A DNA stretch of 64,000 bases from Hymenoscyphus infarciens (lineage: Eukaryota; Ascomycota; Leotiomycetes; Helotiales; Helotiaceae), in the NCBI GenBank assembly GCA_001414345.1, contig LLCB01000156.1:1-64000 (forward strand), read 5' to 3'. A program made the translations under genes and the position numbers. Numbering within the stretch: the first letter of the stretch is position 1; each line of letters starts with the position of its first letter. The notes under the pieces are model-generated. The model was given only the letters and a program-made list of their open reading frames with translations, did not search any database and was not told where the DNA came from. This document shows positions 12,400 through 24,612 of the stretch, one piece after another.

Positions 12400-15300
12400 A
12401 TAGTTAAGAAGAGTAGGACTATTACTTTGCTAAATAGACTAATAAGAATTCTAAATACTTTAATAGAAAGTAAGATAGGTATACTAGAAAGGTATATAAT
12501 ATAAATATAGTATATACTTAGAGTACCTAGAAGGAGGAGATATTAGAGATACTTTAAATTATTACTCTATTAAAAGAAGATAGTCACTTATTAGATACTA
12601 GCTTAGATAACGAAGTTATCTATTATAATATTACATTCGTAGGATTTATCAACGATTTAAATACTAAACAACTTACTATGAATTTAATAAGTTTAATATA
12701 AAAACACGCTATTAATAGATATATTCTATAAAACCTAAATAATCTAAATAATACTTCTAACGTTATATACGAATTTATAAAGGAGGTGTTTATAATAATA
12801 GCTAAAAGATATATAAAAGAGAACTTCTTTAGTATAATAATTAATACTAGAGTAGCTTAAAAGTTAAATATAGGATATAACTAATATCTTGTATATATTA
12901 GACTTATTAAAAGCGTTTTAATTAATAAAGATATAAAGAGTTAATTTAATATCTAGTTTAGTAAGAGATATACTTTATCTTTAGAATTAATAATAATTGA
13001 CATATTAATTAGAAAAGCTAAATTCTATATAGTATAATCTAATACCCCTTTTATCTTTTATATTAATAATATAGATAACTTAAATATTACTTTAAATAAT
13101 CTTTAAAACGTACTTATATAAGAGAATAAGAAAGAGACAGAAGTTAAGAGGTTCTTTATTATATAATAATTTAGATACTCTTTTCTACTCTAGGATAAAG
13201 CTATATATAACTTTATATAGAAGTATCTAACCTTTCTTATAGATATTAATATTTAAAGACTTTATAAGCGATTTAGCTATCTATTAGTACTAAGATTATA
13301 ACGTGTCCTAGAAAGAGCTAGGTATTATATTAATTAAAACATTCTTTAATATCTTACTAAATTCTATAAATACTATTAAAAGTATAGAAGTTTACTAGGC
13401 TAGTTTAAGTTTACCTTTTATAATAACTTTAAATTTAATTATAGTATTTTAATTAATACTTTCTTTTTTAATAAGTAGGTAGTCTTATACTATATAGACG
13501 AAGTAATAAGATACTAAGTAGGTAACCTTTTACTTAATATAAAAGTAATAATTATATAAAAGGTCTTTTAAAGATATTAGATTAATATATATCTTAGACC
13601 TTTTAATTATATTATTATAGATACTAGAATAAACTTTATTAGAAAGGATTTTATATACTCTACTACTAGAATAGATACTATAGTAAAAACTATACTAGTT
13701 AAGATATATAATTTAATTAGTATAATAGAACGTTACTATAGACTAATTTAATAGATATATAATATTATATATAAATAAGAGCTCTATCTCTTATAAAGTT
13801 TAGTACTTTAAATAGCTTTTAAAGTAATTAATAATATAGTAGGCTTAAATAGACTAGTCTCTACTCTATTAGTATATAGAGTATATACTTAAATAACTAT
13901 AACTAATATATCTTTATAACTGATTTCTATAAGATCTAAGACTTATAAAAAGGCTACTTAAGAGGTACAAAAGTAGATTATATTCTATTAAGTTAAAGAG
14001 GCTCTTAATATATAAAATAGACTAATTAACTAAGTTAAGAACTTACTCTTAAATTTAAACGTTTTAGTATAAAGAGAGTATATAAAGTCTTAGATAAGAC
14101 CTTTTATCTTTTAAAGAATTAAGAATAAGGACTATATAGTAGTACTACTAAGTAGTCTTATAAAATTTCAATCTATAGTTATAAAGCTATACTTTATTAA
14201 AACTTTAGAAACTTCTAGAATAGTACTAGCAACTAAGGAAGTTTCTAGTATAGCACTATCTAAAATAATACTATAACTTTATAAAAAAGAGAGAACTTTT
14301 AAGTAATAGAGTAGGTAAGATATTAGATAATATTTACCTTCTCTCTAATATCGACTTTATTAATTATAAATCTATTAAAATACTAATATTCTAGAATCCT
14401 TACTAGAACTACTCTAAAAGTATAAACGTAGATAGTCTTAAAAGTATCTAAGGCCTCTAAATAAGTCTTTTAAAGTATTATTCTAATAGTTAGATACTTT
14501 TATAAACAATTTTAACTATATTACTCTTAAAGATATTAGAACTTTTCTTACTAATTTAAATAAACCTTATAATATTAAAGTATTTATAGCTAATAATAGT
14601 ATAGTATATGTTAAATTATAATAAAAGGAGATTAATAGATTAACTAATTAAGGTGTTTTTAAGATTATTATCTAAAAGAAGTTACCTTTTAATACTAGAA
14701 TATTCAAATTATACTTTATAGATAATATTAAATTTAAGAGTATAGTACTTACTTTTACGAAGTTAAGTTTAGTAATCTAAGTATATAATAATATTAGAAA
14801 GTTACTAGTACTTATTTAAGCGCTTATAATTTAGAGAGTAAGCTAGAGAATAATTCTTATACTTATTATAATACTTCTAAGTTTATAAGTATTTATTTAA
14901 GATATTATATAAGTATATATATAATCGTTAACTAACTTAAATTAGAAGTTCTTTATATATTCTTTTAAAGATTATCTTTAATAGGAAGATATATTCTTTA
15001 AAGTAATTAGGCTATTATATAGTATTTTAGAAGCTAGTAATTATTAGTTTATAATATACTATAAATACTATATTCTAAGGCTAGTAATAGAATAGTTAAT
15101 ATTCAACCTCTATCTTTTATATACTAAGTTATACTAATATAATAAGTAAGCAAAGTTAGATACCCCTTTTAGTATAATAGGCCTTTAAACTAATAATACT
15201 CTTATACTTACTAATAACGCTTTTACTAATAAAGAAGAGCTTACTATTAATAAAACCAAGTTTATATCTAAGAAGAGAAAGGAGCTTATTATTAACTATC

Positions 15301-15589
15301 TAATTAAATTTAATAGAAGACTAATTACTAAGTATTATAACAGCTCTATATCTCTTACTTAGAATTATATAAAACACTTAGATTTAGTATAAAAGGTCTT
15401 ATTTAAGATATCTAATATAAAAGAGATATTATATATAGTAGATACTAAAGATTAATATATTATATAACGTATTAGAGAGATATACTTAGCTATAGTATTC
15501 TAGTCTAAGACTACTTTTAACTTATTATATACTATCTAAACTATTAATTCTTAAGATAATAATATTTTACTCTTTAATAAGCGAATTTA

Positions 15590-16150
15590 ATAGTAAATCG
15601 ATAATCTTTTAAAAGAACTTAAATTTGTTAAATTAGACAAATCTTCTCTAAAGTTATATACTTTTACTAATAGATTATTTACTAATAATAAGAACTTATT
15701 ATTATAAATCAGTTATATTATTACTCTTATAAATAAAGATAATAATACTAATATCTTATATTAGTCTTCTACTAAGTATAAGAGAGTTACCTATAGTATT
15801 TTAGTATTAGAATTATATATAATAAGCTCTAGATTTAATACTATAGCTTTAATAAAATTAATCTTTAAAAGTATCTTAGGATTTAAAATACTACTTATAA
15901 CATATACTAATTCAAAGTCTATTTACAAATATATAGCTAAATTAGGTATAACTAAAGAGAAGCAACTAATAATTAATATTATATACTTATAAAAAGCGTA
16001 TAAATTAAGAGAGATTAATAAGATTAAATAGATCGACGGTAAGAGTAATTCTACGGATACTATAACTAAAAAGGGTTCCTATAATACCTTATAAAAGTTA
16101 ATTAATACTAATAAGCTAGACATTAACCTTATAGAGTAGGTAGAATAAAA
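15590..16150 (+). pseudogene. Copia RNase H / pol C-terminus (RIP-broken)
   Basis: Read on the plus strand, this part of the copia element is still recognisable by its fungal copia C-terminal motifs: LYWSSTKYKRVTY, LELYIISS, LLITYTNSKS, AKLGITKEKQL and IDGKSNSTDT. TAA and TAG replace expected Gln or Trp codons. It is the best-preserved coding part of the copia copy. Confidence 0.8.
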
Positions 16151-16284
16151 TAAGAGATAATAGAGAACTGAAATAGAGCCTTCTTATTAGTCGAAGATAG
16201 AGAATAGAGAGCTCTAATTAGTTAGATTAGATAGGAGATTTTAATAATTTTTAAGTAACTTCTATCGTTTTAAAGAAGTGCTAG

Positions 16285-16455
16285 TGTTAGTATATATTTA
16301 AAGAGTAAATAGTAATTTAGATTAGTATATATAAGTATACGTGCTTCTTACTTAAGAGCTACTTAAGTAGACATCGTAGCTAGCTTTACTTAGTATATAC
16401 GAACGATAATATAACTCTTTTTATATTGCTTTTATGACTATAAGTTATACTAATA
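16285..16455 (+). repeat. Copia 3' LTR
   Basis: 171 bp, starting with the unmutated TGTTAGTATA and followed by ATATA. It pairs with 2307-2477. Confidence 0.85.
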
Positions 16456-17640
16456 ATATACTTTATTAAATAAAGATTAAGTATATACTAGAAAGCTTAG
16501 ATTTATTTTTTTAAACTAATATAATCGTTTTATAGAATTATATATATAATTTAGCTAATATTTAGACTAAATGATTTTTTATTTATTAATTTAGTTAATC
16601 TTTATATATAATTAAAAGGTAAAACTTAATAAATTTAATATACTAGTTTTTATATTTATTCTAGCTATTAATCTAACGTTGTTATCGTCGAATTAGTACT
16701 TAGTATTAATAGATTTTTAGATATGTTTTCCGCCTATATAGGCTATATTTATTACTTTGTATTACTCGGTTTAGTTTAAGAGCTATTTATATAATTCTTT
16801 TTTTGAATTACTCTATTTAAATAGATCTATAATTCTAGCTATTTAGTACTATACTTTCTACACTATACGTTATATTATATAGTTTCAAAAGATAAGACTA
16901 AAAAGGAGTAAAGTTAAAATCCGAGGTAAAAAGCTTAAATATTTAAGCTTAGTAATACTACGATATTATTATAATATCGATTAAAATACTAATAATATAA
17001 AGAATAATATTATTAGATATCGTAGTATTTAAATAGTATAAATAGTACGTATTAAAGTAGGTTTCTAATAATATATCGTAGTAGTATAATATTATAAATA
17101 CTATCGACTATACTACTATTAATATAGTCTCTTTTATTAAGTATATTAAATACTAACTAGTATAGATATTAATTAATATCTTATAAGTAATCTAGCTAAA
17201 TAGAATAATAATTACTTTATATTAGTACTAGTAGTAAAGAATATATTAGTAGTTTCTAGTATAGAAGTAGATAATAAGTATTTATTCTCTAGTAGAAGAG
17301 ATCTTTTAAAAATAAGACGATATACTTTAAATAGTTAAAATATAAGAATATTAATAATATTAAGAGTTTACTTTAGAAGAGAGGTAAATACTAGAATATT
17401 AGTACTCTTAAAGATAAGTAGAAATAGCTTTAATTTTAAGTTTACTTTAATTTACTAGAAACTAAGAAATAATAGCTCTCTTTAAGATTTAAGAAGAGTA
17501 TACTAAAAACGTTACTACCTACCTAAAATATATAAAAAGTTATGAAATTTATATAGTTGTTTTATTTTAACTAGTTTATAAAAATATATTAAGCCTTGAA
17601 TTCGTTTTAAATACTCCTTGTTTTGTAAATTTTTATTATT

Positions 17641-20070
17641 TCATGTTCGTTTAGGATCCCTTGGGGAGGGGGGATTTTGTGGTTGAAGATCCTTTTTTAG
17701 CATCGTATACGAAGGAGGCGGGGGGGAGGATTCGGGTGTTGAAGAGGAGCTTGTTGTCGAAGGGGAGGGTGCTGTCGAGATTACTCTTTTCTCTTCTTCT
17801 TCTTCTTCTTCTTCTAGTGATAAGGAGGGAGTAAGGGAGCAGATAGCGGCTGCTCCTCAACTACCTATCTATTGTGGTTTCTTTCGTCTCATTGACGATC
17901 GTCGTTGGTTTTCTGAGATTTTCGAGGAAGAGAGGTTAGGAAAGATGTAAGTCCATGCCTTAGATGTCATGGTTGGTGTTTAATTTGATGGGTGTGAATT
18001 GAGGGGCGGCTGCGTGGGGTTTTTGTAGTTGTGTTTGAAGTGGTGAGATGGGATGGGTGGTGGAGTGAAATAAATTAAGGCAATGTTTTCTCTCTCCGAT
18101 TTTTGGAACTTGGTATAGTGGTTTAAAGAATTTGAAGAAACCATCGATATTAGGTACCTAGGGAGGAAAGCTAGAGAACATCCTTTGATTCCGTCGGTCT
18201 TGATCTAGTGGTGGGGAGTTAGGCTGAGGGTTTGTTAGATATATCAAAGCTAAAAACATGGAGATTTGGAAAGTTCAGTAAATCAAACAGCCAACTCAAG
18301 TTTCCATGGTGTGGTGCTTATGGATAGTGTATGTGTGTGTGTTGCGGGGAGGAAGAGCTACTGTTTTGAGGCGTTGGACAAACTAATTTCTCTATTCCTG
18401 TTGAAGAAAGGAATGGTAGTTTCTTGTTTCTTTGGAGGAAGAGTCAGGGTTTTTTTATTTGTTGTTGAAACGAAAACTACTGTCAAAATCGCTTGCGATT
18501 AAATAGAAAGTTATTTCACTAAAACACTCTTTCCTTTGTATAAGTTCTCTTGTCTTCCACCTAAATCTTGTAATGTAGCCATTTAAAGTTCTTTCTGCCC
18601 GATCTAATTGCAAGCCAACAATTCGAGTCTCTGATGCCTATGATGGATGTTGGTGACAGTGTACACTCTTGGATTTTTCACGATTTTTGTTGTTCGTGTA
18701 TGGAGCTACTATTCTCCATGTATAGTTTCGTCCCAACTGGAGCTGTCTCTATCTCACGCTAAGTGCTTCACGAAGGAGGCCTTGGAGACTTTCCAGAAGT
18801 TGACTTGCTTCTTCTTCACTATTGGCGCTTTAATTATCACTAGGTAAAGGGGGAGGGGCGAAGTAAGTACTGTAATTCTGGGATAAGTTTGAGATTGTAA
18901 TTGGAAGTAAGCTAGTTAGTAGACTTTAACTTCAACTCAAACTTAATTTGAGAAGTATCCGTTTAGTTAAAGTGCCCTGAGGCTCTATTCTATTCTTTCA
19001 ATAATACTTCGCTCTCTCTTTTGTGCCCCGTTCCTTCCTCAAAACTATTTTTTTTTACCGTCATCGCGCCTGCTTTTTCAACTAAATATTCACCACAGCC
19101 CCGTATATCCTCAACAACCACTATAATGTGTTGCCTACACAGCATTTAAAAAGAAAAGGGGAAGTGGATTCTAACTTTGAGTAGGGAAGAGTGAGAGGTT
19201 TCTTGTCGAAATAGAGGGCGTTGTCGAAGTCCCTTTTGAGCTTCGATTACGGCGGGAGGAAGGGGATCCGATGATGGGAAATACGAGAAGAGGGTTGTTT
19301 TGTGAAGGAGGGGGGGAGGGGGGTGGGGGTTGAGTTGCATGGGTTGTGAAGGTCAGTGGAAAGAGAGAGGCATTCTTCATATCTGTGCATTTTTCTGATG
19401 TTAATGTGATTTTTTGGGGAGTTCCAATTCCTTCTATTATGAAAGAGGTAGAAAGGTATTGTGGGGGGGGGTGATCTGTTAAGTGGGTTGCGTTAAGTAA
19501 AAGTGTGGTGAAGTCCAGTGTAGGTAAAGTGCGCTGGAGTGAGTAGAATTAGGTATATGGCACGAATTATCCAAATTCTCAAGTTTTGTTTCTTTCATAA
19601 CCCTCTTTGATATCTACCTTTTATACTCAGATTCCTATTAAGTTGAACAAATGTAAAACGGGGAAGAGGTAGGGGGGATGTGTAAAAGACTATATATGGA
19701 TTACAACGGGAATTCCTGTGAAGCAAGAATCACAAAAGGTCGTCTTCAGTTGCTTGGTGGAGATACAGTGGTGTGAAAAATGAAAGTTTAGAAAGTTATT
19801 GAAGGCTGTAGAGTTGCTAGGACGGGATTTGGCTTCTTGATTTGGTTCCAACAAAGAGTTGAGGAACAAGCGGTAGGAAGGGTAAGAAAAGAAGAGGGGG
19901 CTTTTGCTGTTAAAAAGAAGGTTACTGTCGTTTATGGTTTGGGCCTTTGCAGAAAGACATTCGACGTTGGGAGGAGCGGTTGGGATGAGGGCGGAAAGCG
20001 GGAATGAAGCACCTTACTTGAGATGTATTAAAATTATTCTCGGTATTATATGAAGAGAGTTTGGAGAGAA
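17641..20070. other. Gene-poor spacer of normal base composition
   Basis: GC content recovers at about 17.64 kb. Open frames here are short (up to 78 codons), lack recognisable domains and do not connect through convincing introns. A CTT/TTC-rich tract lies at 17786-17815, and G-rich tracts at 17665, 19306-19330 and 19462. I see no gene, tRNA or clear element. Confidence 0.5.
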
Positions 20071-20074
20071 ATCC

Positions 20075-20366
20075 AGCTATTCGGAGGCTACCTAGGAATA
20101 GCTGAAAAAGCAATGCTATTCCTGGATTACCTATAAAGACCTATAAATAACTAGAGAAAACAATCTTAAAGTCTTGCAATTGGTAGGCCACCTATAAATG
20201 CTTAGCCGTGGAAAAGACTTAGGTTTGAAAACAGGCTACTACCAGAGAGCACGTTGACTCTTCTGAAATGATAAAATAAAGAGAGAGAAATCTCGCTATT
20301 GGTAGGCTAGCAATAGTTGGGGTAAATCAAAGAGTCTGTACTATTCCTAGGTAACCCATCAATAGC
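20075..20366. repeat. Cluster of imperfect GCTATT..GGTAGG..AATAGC palindromes (left cluster)
   Basis: At least four related imperfect palindromes lie within 300 bp: 20075-20103 (AGCTATTC arms), 20176-20201, 20294-20318 and 20341-20366. Each has a GGTAGG/CCTAGG-like centre and GCTATT/AATAGC-like arms. Similar units recur at 24510-24612 and 25094-25161. They look like remains of one short palindromic repeat family. Confidence 0.6.
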
Positions 20367-20599
20367 AGAAGTTGCGTGACACTTCTTACATTATCTAACA
20401 AGTAGTTTATTTTTCTGACTTTACATGTCTAAGAGAGAGAGCGAAGTGCAAGAAAGATTCTCGTTTAGTGTCATGTAAGAGAGTTGGTTATTTTTGTAAA
20501 CATTGTACAAAATGATCAAAAAAAAGCTTAAAACTCTTGTTCGAAAGGGTCAGAAAAATAAGAAACTCGATTTCCTCCTTGTCCCAAACCTTTTCGATT

Positions 20600-21150
20600 A
20601 ATAGCTCTGAGTTTCAGGAAATATCTCGCAAAATAAGATAAAGGAGCAATGAGCAAACTTATTACTTTCAACTCGGAACAAAAATTTCTTGAGAACTATT
20701 TACCGTGCAAAGAATAACAGGTGCCGCTGAGTTATTATGTAAAGCAAAATCAACCCCGCTCTGGGGACCAAATAAAGTCGCGGGTAATCTATCACTTGTC
20801 GAGTTTCGGAGTAAGCCACAGAAATTAGAGTTGCGAATAAGCTACCAATTGTCGAGTAAGCTGTTAAAAAGAAAATGACAAGTAAGACACGCTTCCTGTT
20901 TGGGGGCTAAAAAGTGGCGATTCAGCCAGCAAGTTAGCTAGTAAGCTACAGAGGTAAAAACCATAGTATAAGCAATCGTTCTGTCAACTGAAAATTTGGG
21001 GGCCTGAAGCAAATGAATGAGTAAGCCACGAGTAAGGTAACATTACATTGGGGGCCAAAATGAAGTAGCGAGTAAGCTAGATAAATATAAGTAAGCTAAA
21101 GAAATACCTAAGGATTTCCGAGGAAGCTAGTAAAAATTGCCGCTTGAAAG
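20600..21150 (+). repeat. Degenerate repeat with AGTAAGCTA and TTGGGGGCC words
   Basis: CGAGTAAGCTA-like words (GAGTAAGCCA, GAATAAGCTA, GAGTAAGCTG, TAGTAAGCTA, GCGAGTAAGCTA, TAAGTAAGCTA) recur about ten times. They alternate with TTTGGGGGCC(A/T)AAA-like words near 20900, 20997 and 21051. Spacing is irregular. It reads as an old tandem array or low-complexity DNA; no coding function is visible. Confidence 0.5.
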
Positions 21151-23367
21151 AAGAGGTCTAAGCAAACTAAAGAGTTGCTCACACTTACGCAGGACAACTG
21201 TAATTCAGTAGAAATTCTTAGGATTATCGTTTAGTGACAGTGTAGTATATTGTTAGTGAGTACTCTAAAGGTTAGTAAGATGAAGTGCAGTAGCCTTTCT
21301 AAAACAATATTAGCATCAAAGAAACCATAGGCTCCCATATTAACATCAAAACTGACATACATCCACTCAGAAAAGCGAAGACCACATTTACAAAACCCTA
21401 GTTCCTCGTTTTGTTTATATCGAAAATTTCAGTTTAATAGAATCAATACCGTGGAATAAGGAACTTACAACCACATGTTATCAATGCTGAGTTAATGGGT
21501 TACTTCACAAAGACGTATATAACGAAACACCTTAGTAACAGCCAATATTTCATTTCTCATCTTAGATTCAGCCATGGCAAATGTAGGTCTTGTTTTGGGA
21601 GAGCTGAAACTCTTGTATTGTTACTGTTGAAACAGAAGGTGCTGTCGTTAATAACATATACTGGCGTTCATGAAAAGTCAGTAGCCTTTGGATTTTATAC
21701 TTTCATGAGGAGAGAGAGATAGCAAACTTTGAATTGGCTCAGATATTCTTGTAGTCACGTCGATATAAAACGAAATCGTCCTCTCCGTTTCCATCAGAGA
21801 GAGCTGAGCTGTCGCTTCGGCGTACTTGGGCGCAAAGCTGGGGAACTCTTGGTTTATTTATCTCCCTTCTTGCTAGATTTTCCTTATCTTAATTTATTTC
21901 CTTTCTCTCTTGAATATTCACCAAACTCTTGCACCTCCAGAATATAGTATTCTGCGGAAGCAAAGCTTACAGAAAATTGGAGTTCTTTTCCTTGGGAAGT
22001 CGCTATGACATCAACAAAATATGATCATCAAAAAAGCCCAGCCAGCTATTTCAAGGGTTTCCCAGTTTGCCAATGGTCAGATGAGGCATTTTGGATGCTT
22101 GTTTTGAGGGAAACTCAAGTACCGCGAAGATACTTCCTATGTGTGCCTTCATCGTCACCTTCTGCATCACTCAAGTTCCCAGTTTGACTTCAACTACAAG
22201 GAATTTTGGTCTGGCTTTGGTGTATTTAACTCATGAAATGTTACTTTCGGAAACGAGGTTACTGTCATGAGCTTTCTATACTTCCATGAAGGAAGACTAG
22301 CTAGTCTTGTGCCCTTGCAAGCCAAGAACAATGAGAAGATGAGTTTATTGCTTCATGTGTTGTTTGTAACCTTCTCAGAACTTACCACGACCGGCTATCG
22401 TTCTCGAATGGAATGCGAGTCTTCTTTTCAGTTTTGTCAAGTAGACAAGCCAAGTAATAAATGTAGATTTTATTTCGGGCCATCGTTACTTTTCGTTCTT
22501 TTCCTTTTAATCTATCAAATTTGCCCACCCTGAACACCTTAAAACCCCTGACAAACAACACAAACAATTCCTTTCCCAGTGGAAGACACGAAACGCTGAA
22601 TTATACGCAATTCTCTTCCTTTCTCTTCGTAGGCCCGAGAAATAGAGGAGAAACAAGATGACAGCGAGACATTCATGAATAATCCTTCCAAGTCGTGATC
22701 CACCCTGCTAGAAAGGCGAATATATCCGTGACGATGAGGAGGGGCCAAATTACGCGGATGAACGTGAAGACTACGAATTATCAGCAATCTACTGCAATCG
22801 ATATGAAGAGGGAGGAGAAACAATGAGAGGCGAACTCATGCACTTACAACTCTTATTCGCAATCTTTCCCCATAATAGCATCGAGAAGAATATGGCATAT
22901 AACAGTAGAAGACCGAAAATCGTGTAGTCGAAATGACGACGTGTGTACCTGGATTTTGGTTAATTTGTTGCTTTCATTCCAAAACTTTGAAAGATGAGGT
23001 GGGATTGATGCATTTGAGAGAGGGACGGGAATGACGGAGAAGTGACGGAGAAGTGACGGAGAAGTGAGAGGTTGGAAGAACTTACAGTCTGTTGTAGAAT
23101 AATCTACTCCCTCTCATGAGATCTGTTCCAAGAACGTATATCAGCTTATTAATATTCTTCACTTTGCTTCAAAATTTTACTGCCTCCTGACAAATCGTTG
23201 ACGGGCTGTTTCTAGAACTCTTCAGTCCCTCCATCTCCACCACTTCAACAACCTCTACGCTGTTCCTCTCCCGCACTTCGTTCATAACCCCCCTTCCCCC
23301 TTTTATCACCCATCCTTCTAAACCTCAGCCCTCGAGAAGCACCGACTTGAAAAAGGAAGAAAAAGTA
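21151..23367. other. Gene-poor spacer
   Basis: Short open frames up to about 94 codons are present, none with a recognisable domain, intron structure or composition bias that would support a gene. An exact 11-bp tandem (TGACGGAGAAG, three copies) lies at 23032-23064. Nothing else is identified. Confidence 0.45.
23032..23064 (+). repeat. 11-bp tandem repeat, three copies
   Basis: TGACGGAGAAG is repeated three times exactly, then the sequence diverges into TGAGAGG. Minor minisatellite. Confidence 0.85.
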
Positions 23368-23667
23368 CTAACCAATCTTCCACAACGCCAACCCAACACA
23401 AACCAAATTCAACACACTAAAAATCGTCCCCAAAATAACACTCAGCCCACTATGACTCAACAAACTAAGGATATTCATCGGTACATGAAGTCCAAAAGCC
23501 ATGAAAACCGCTATTCTTCGTGTGAAGGCGGCGGAATCAGATCTATCCCATGTTGTGATGTATTCTTTGAGACCGGCTTTTCCCGAGGGGCCGCTGGGCA
23601 TGCCGATGTCTGGTTCGATTGTGCCAGGGCGAGTGGCCGATTCGCGGACTCCGAAGAAGAATGCCAT
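23368..23667 (-). CDS. Small putative two-helix membrane protein
   Basis: A 99-residue single-exon frame on the minus strand starting at MAFFFGVRES. I chose this Met because the 31 residues upstream are Pro/His/Ser-rich, look like UTR and lie in DNA of different character. The N-terminal half is polar (PGTIEPDIGMPSG, KEYITTWDRSDSAAFTRR). The C-terminal half holds two hydrophobic stretches, about residues 50-68 and 76-94, ending in ALWKIG. It looks like a real small membrane protein because of the clean amphipathic-to-hydrophobic layout, but I do not recognise the family. The nearest genes are several kilobases away on the left and the dynein subunit 2 kb to the right. It overlaps a 128-codon plus-strand frame that I take to be a shadow. 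Confidence 0.55.
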   Translation of the reverse strand: MAFFFGVRESATRPGTIEPDIGMPSGPSGKAGLKEYITTWDRSDSAAFTRRIAVFMAFGLHVPMNILSLLSHSGLSVILGTIFSVLNLVCVGLALWKIG

Positions 23668-24499
23668 TTTTGGGGAGATGGGGAGGGAGGACGGGTGCCT
23701 TTTGAGGTGATGGGGAGGATGTTGTACTTTTGAGAAGTCAAGAAAAACAAGAAAACACAAGAAACAAGAACAGAAAACCGCTCCTCTTCTTTAAGTATGT
23801 AAAAGAAATAAAAAGGAAAATGCAAGAAACTAAAGAGAATCCAACCTCTAAGAAAATCACGTAAAGTGCTTGTCACCAAAACCTCCTACACCAACGCAAC
23901 AAGATTTGCCCTAAGCCTATCGAAATAAACTTTTACGTCTTGGGAGGCAGTGCAACGGCACAGCGGAGAGATACAAACGATAAGATTCACTGGAGGGAGG
24001 AGGATGTGGCTGAAGCCCGGAGAATATATGGAAGGATGAGTGTTACATTTAATATTTCGCCCCCAATATCAACTTTGCAATTTTGAACCTGAAGAAAACG
24101 TGTCGCCAACGAAGCCCACGATTAATAAATAACCAAGCAGAACTGTCTAGCCCTCTTGAATTGGTGTTCAAACCTAAGAATCCCAACTTGAAAACCCGCC
24201 AAATGAAAATGTACGTACATATATACCTTTGCGGGGACGCGAAAAATGTTCGGAATTTCCTCCTGCGCCTCCCGCCACTAGAACAACAATAAAATAACTT
24301 AGAAAAATAGCAAAAAAATCTAGAATAAATTTTTAATAGCGAGTTAATACTAGAAGTAAGTTTAATCAAGTTTAATTAGAGCCTTGTGAGATATTTCCAA
24401 GTTTCTTGCGTCTCATAGTAAATATCTCCCCAAAATATAAGTGCACCACAAGAAAAGCATGCAGACAGAGCGGAAAGGGTGTTTTAGTTTGCATGTCAA
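23668..24499. other. Upstream/intergenic region of the small membrane-protein gene
   Basis: No domain-bearing frame is present. A 106-codon minus-strand frame near 24049-24369 runs into AT-rich DNA and has no supporting features. Short homopurine stretches lie just upstream of the gene at 23740-23800. Confidence 0.4.
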
Positions 24500-24509
24500 T
24501 AAAGAACGA

Positions 24510-24612
24510 GAGGTAGGTTACCTACAAATAATCCTTAAAAAACCGAGCTATTGGTAGGTAACCTACTAATAGCAACAAAAAGGTTCTGTCAGTCTGTAGG
24601 TAACCTACCAAA
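24510..24612. repeat. GGTAGGTTACCTACC palindromes (middle cluster)
   Basis: Three palindromic units: 24510-24530 (AGGTAGGTTACCTAC), 24545-24573 (GAGCTATTGGTAGGTAACCT onward, with GCTATT/AATAGC arms) and 24593-24612 (TGTAGGTAACCTACCA). The second is the best-preserved member of the family in the window. Confidence 0.7.

Larger units (their letters stand above)
2307..16455 (+). mobile_element. Ty1/copia LTR retrotransposon, RIP-degraded, interrupted by a gypsy element
   Basis: Two 171-bp direct repeats bound the element. The inferred termini are TGTTAGTATA and TATACTAACA, a perfect inverted pair apart from C/T and G/A changes. ATATA lies on both outer sides (2302-2306 and 16456-16460). Translation of the plus strand near 15.6-16.15 kb gives a recognisable fungal copia RNase H and C-terminal region, with motifs like SSTKYKRVT, LITYTNSKS and EKQLIINI, broken by stops where Gln or Trp is expected. 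A gag zinc-knuckle-like stretch lies just left of 4447. Without the nested gypsy element and its extra 5-bp repeat the element is about 6.2 kb. The product, a Gag-Pol polyprotein, cannot be made from this copy. Confidence 0.85.
1..17640. repeat. AT-rich, RIP-mutated transposon nest
   Basis: The whole stretch is dominated by TA, AG and CT steps, with CpA and TpG almost absent while CpG and CpT survive. That is the footprint of repeat-induced point mutation, which converts CpA to TpA. No long open frame survives. Two nested LTR retrotransposons, listed separately, account for 2307-16455. Composition changes abruptly near 17.6 kb. I could not assign 179-2306 and 16456-17640 to a named element. 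Confidence 0.9.

Noticed and set aside
18266..18847. Two short plus-strand frames (78 and 66 codons)
   Set aside because: No domains, Phe/Val/Cys-rich as expected from TTT/GTT-rich spacer DNA, and no introns joining them into a longer product.
23347..23733. 128-codon plus-strand frame
   Set aside because: Overlaps the minus-strand membrane-protein frame; composition is low-complexity (Gln/Asn/Thr then Gly/Glu) and looks like a shadow.
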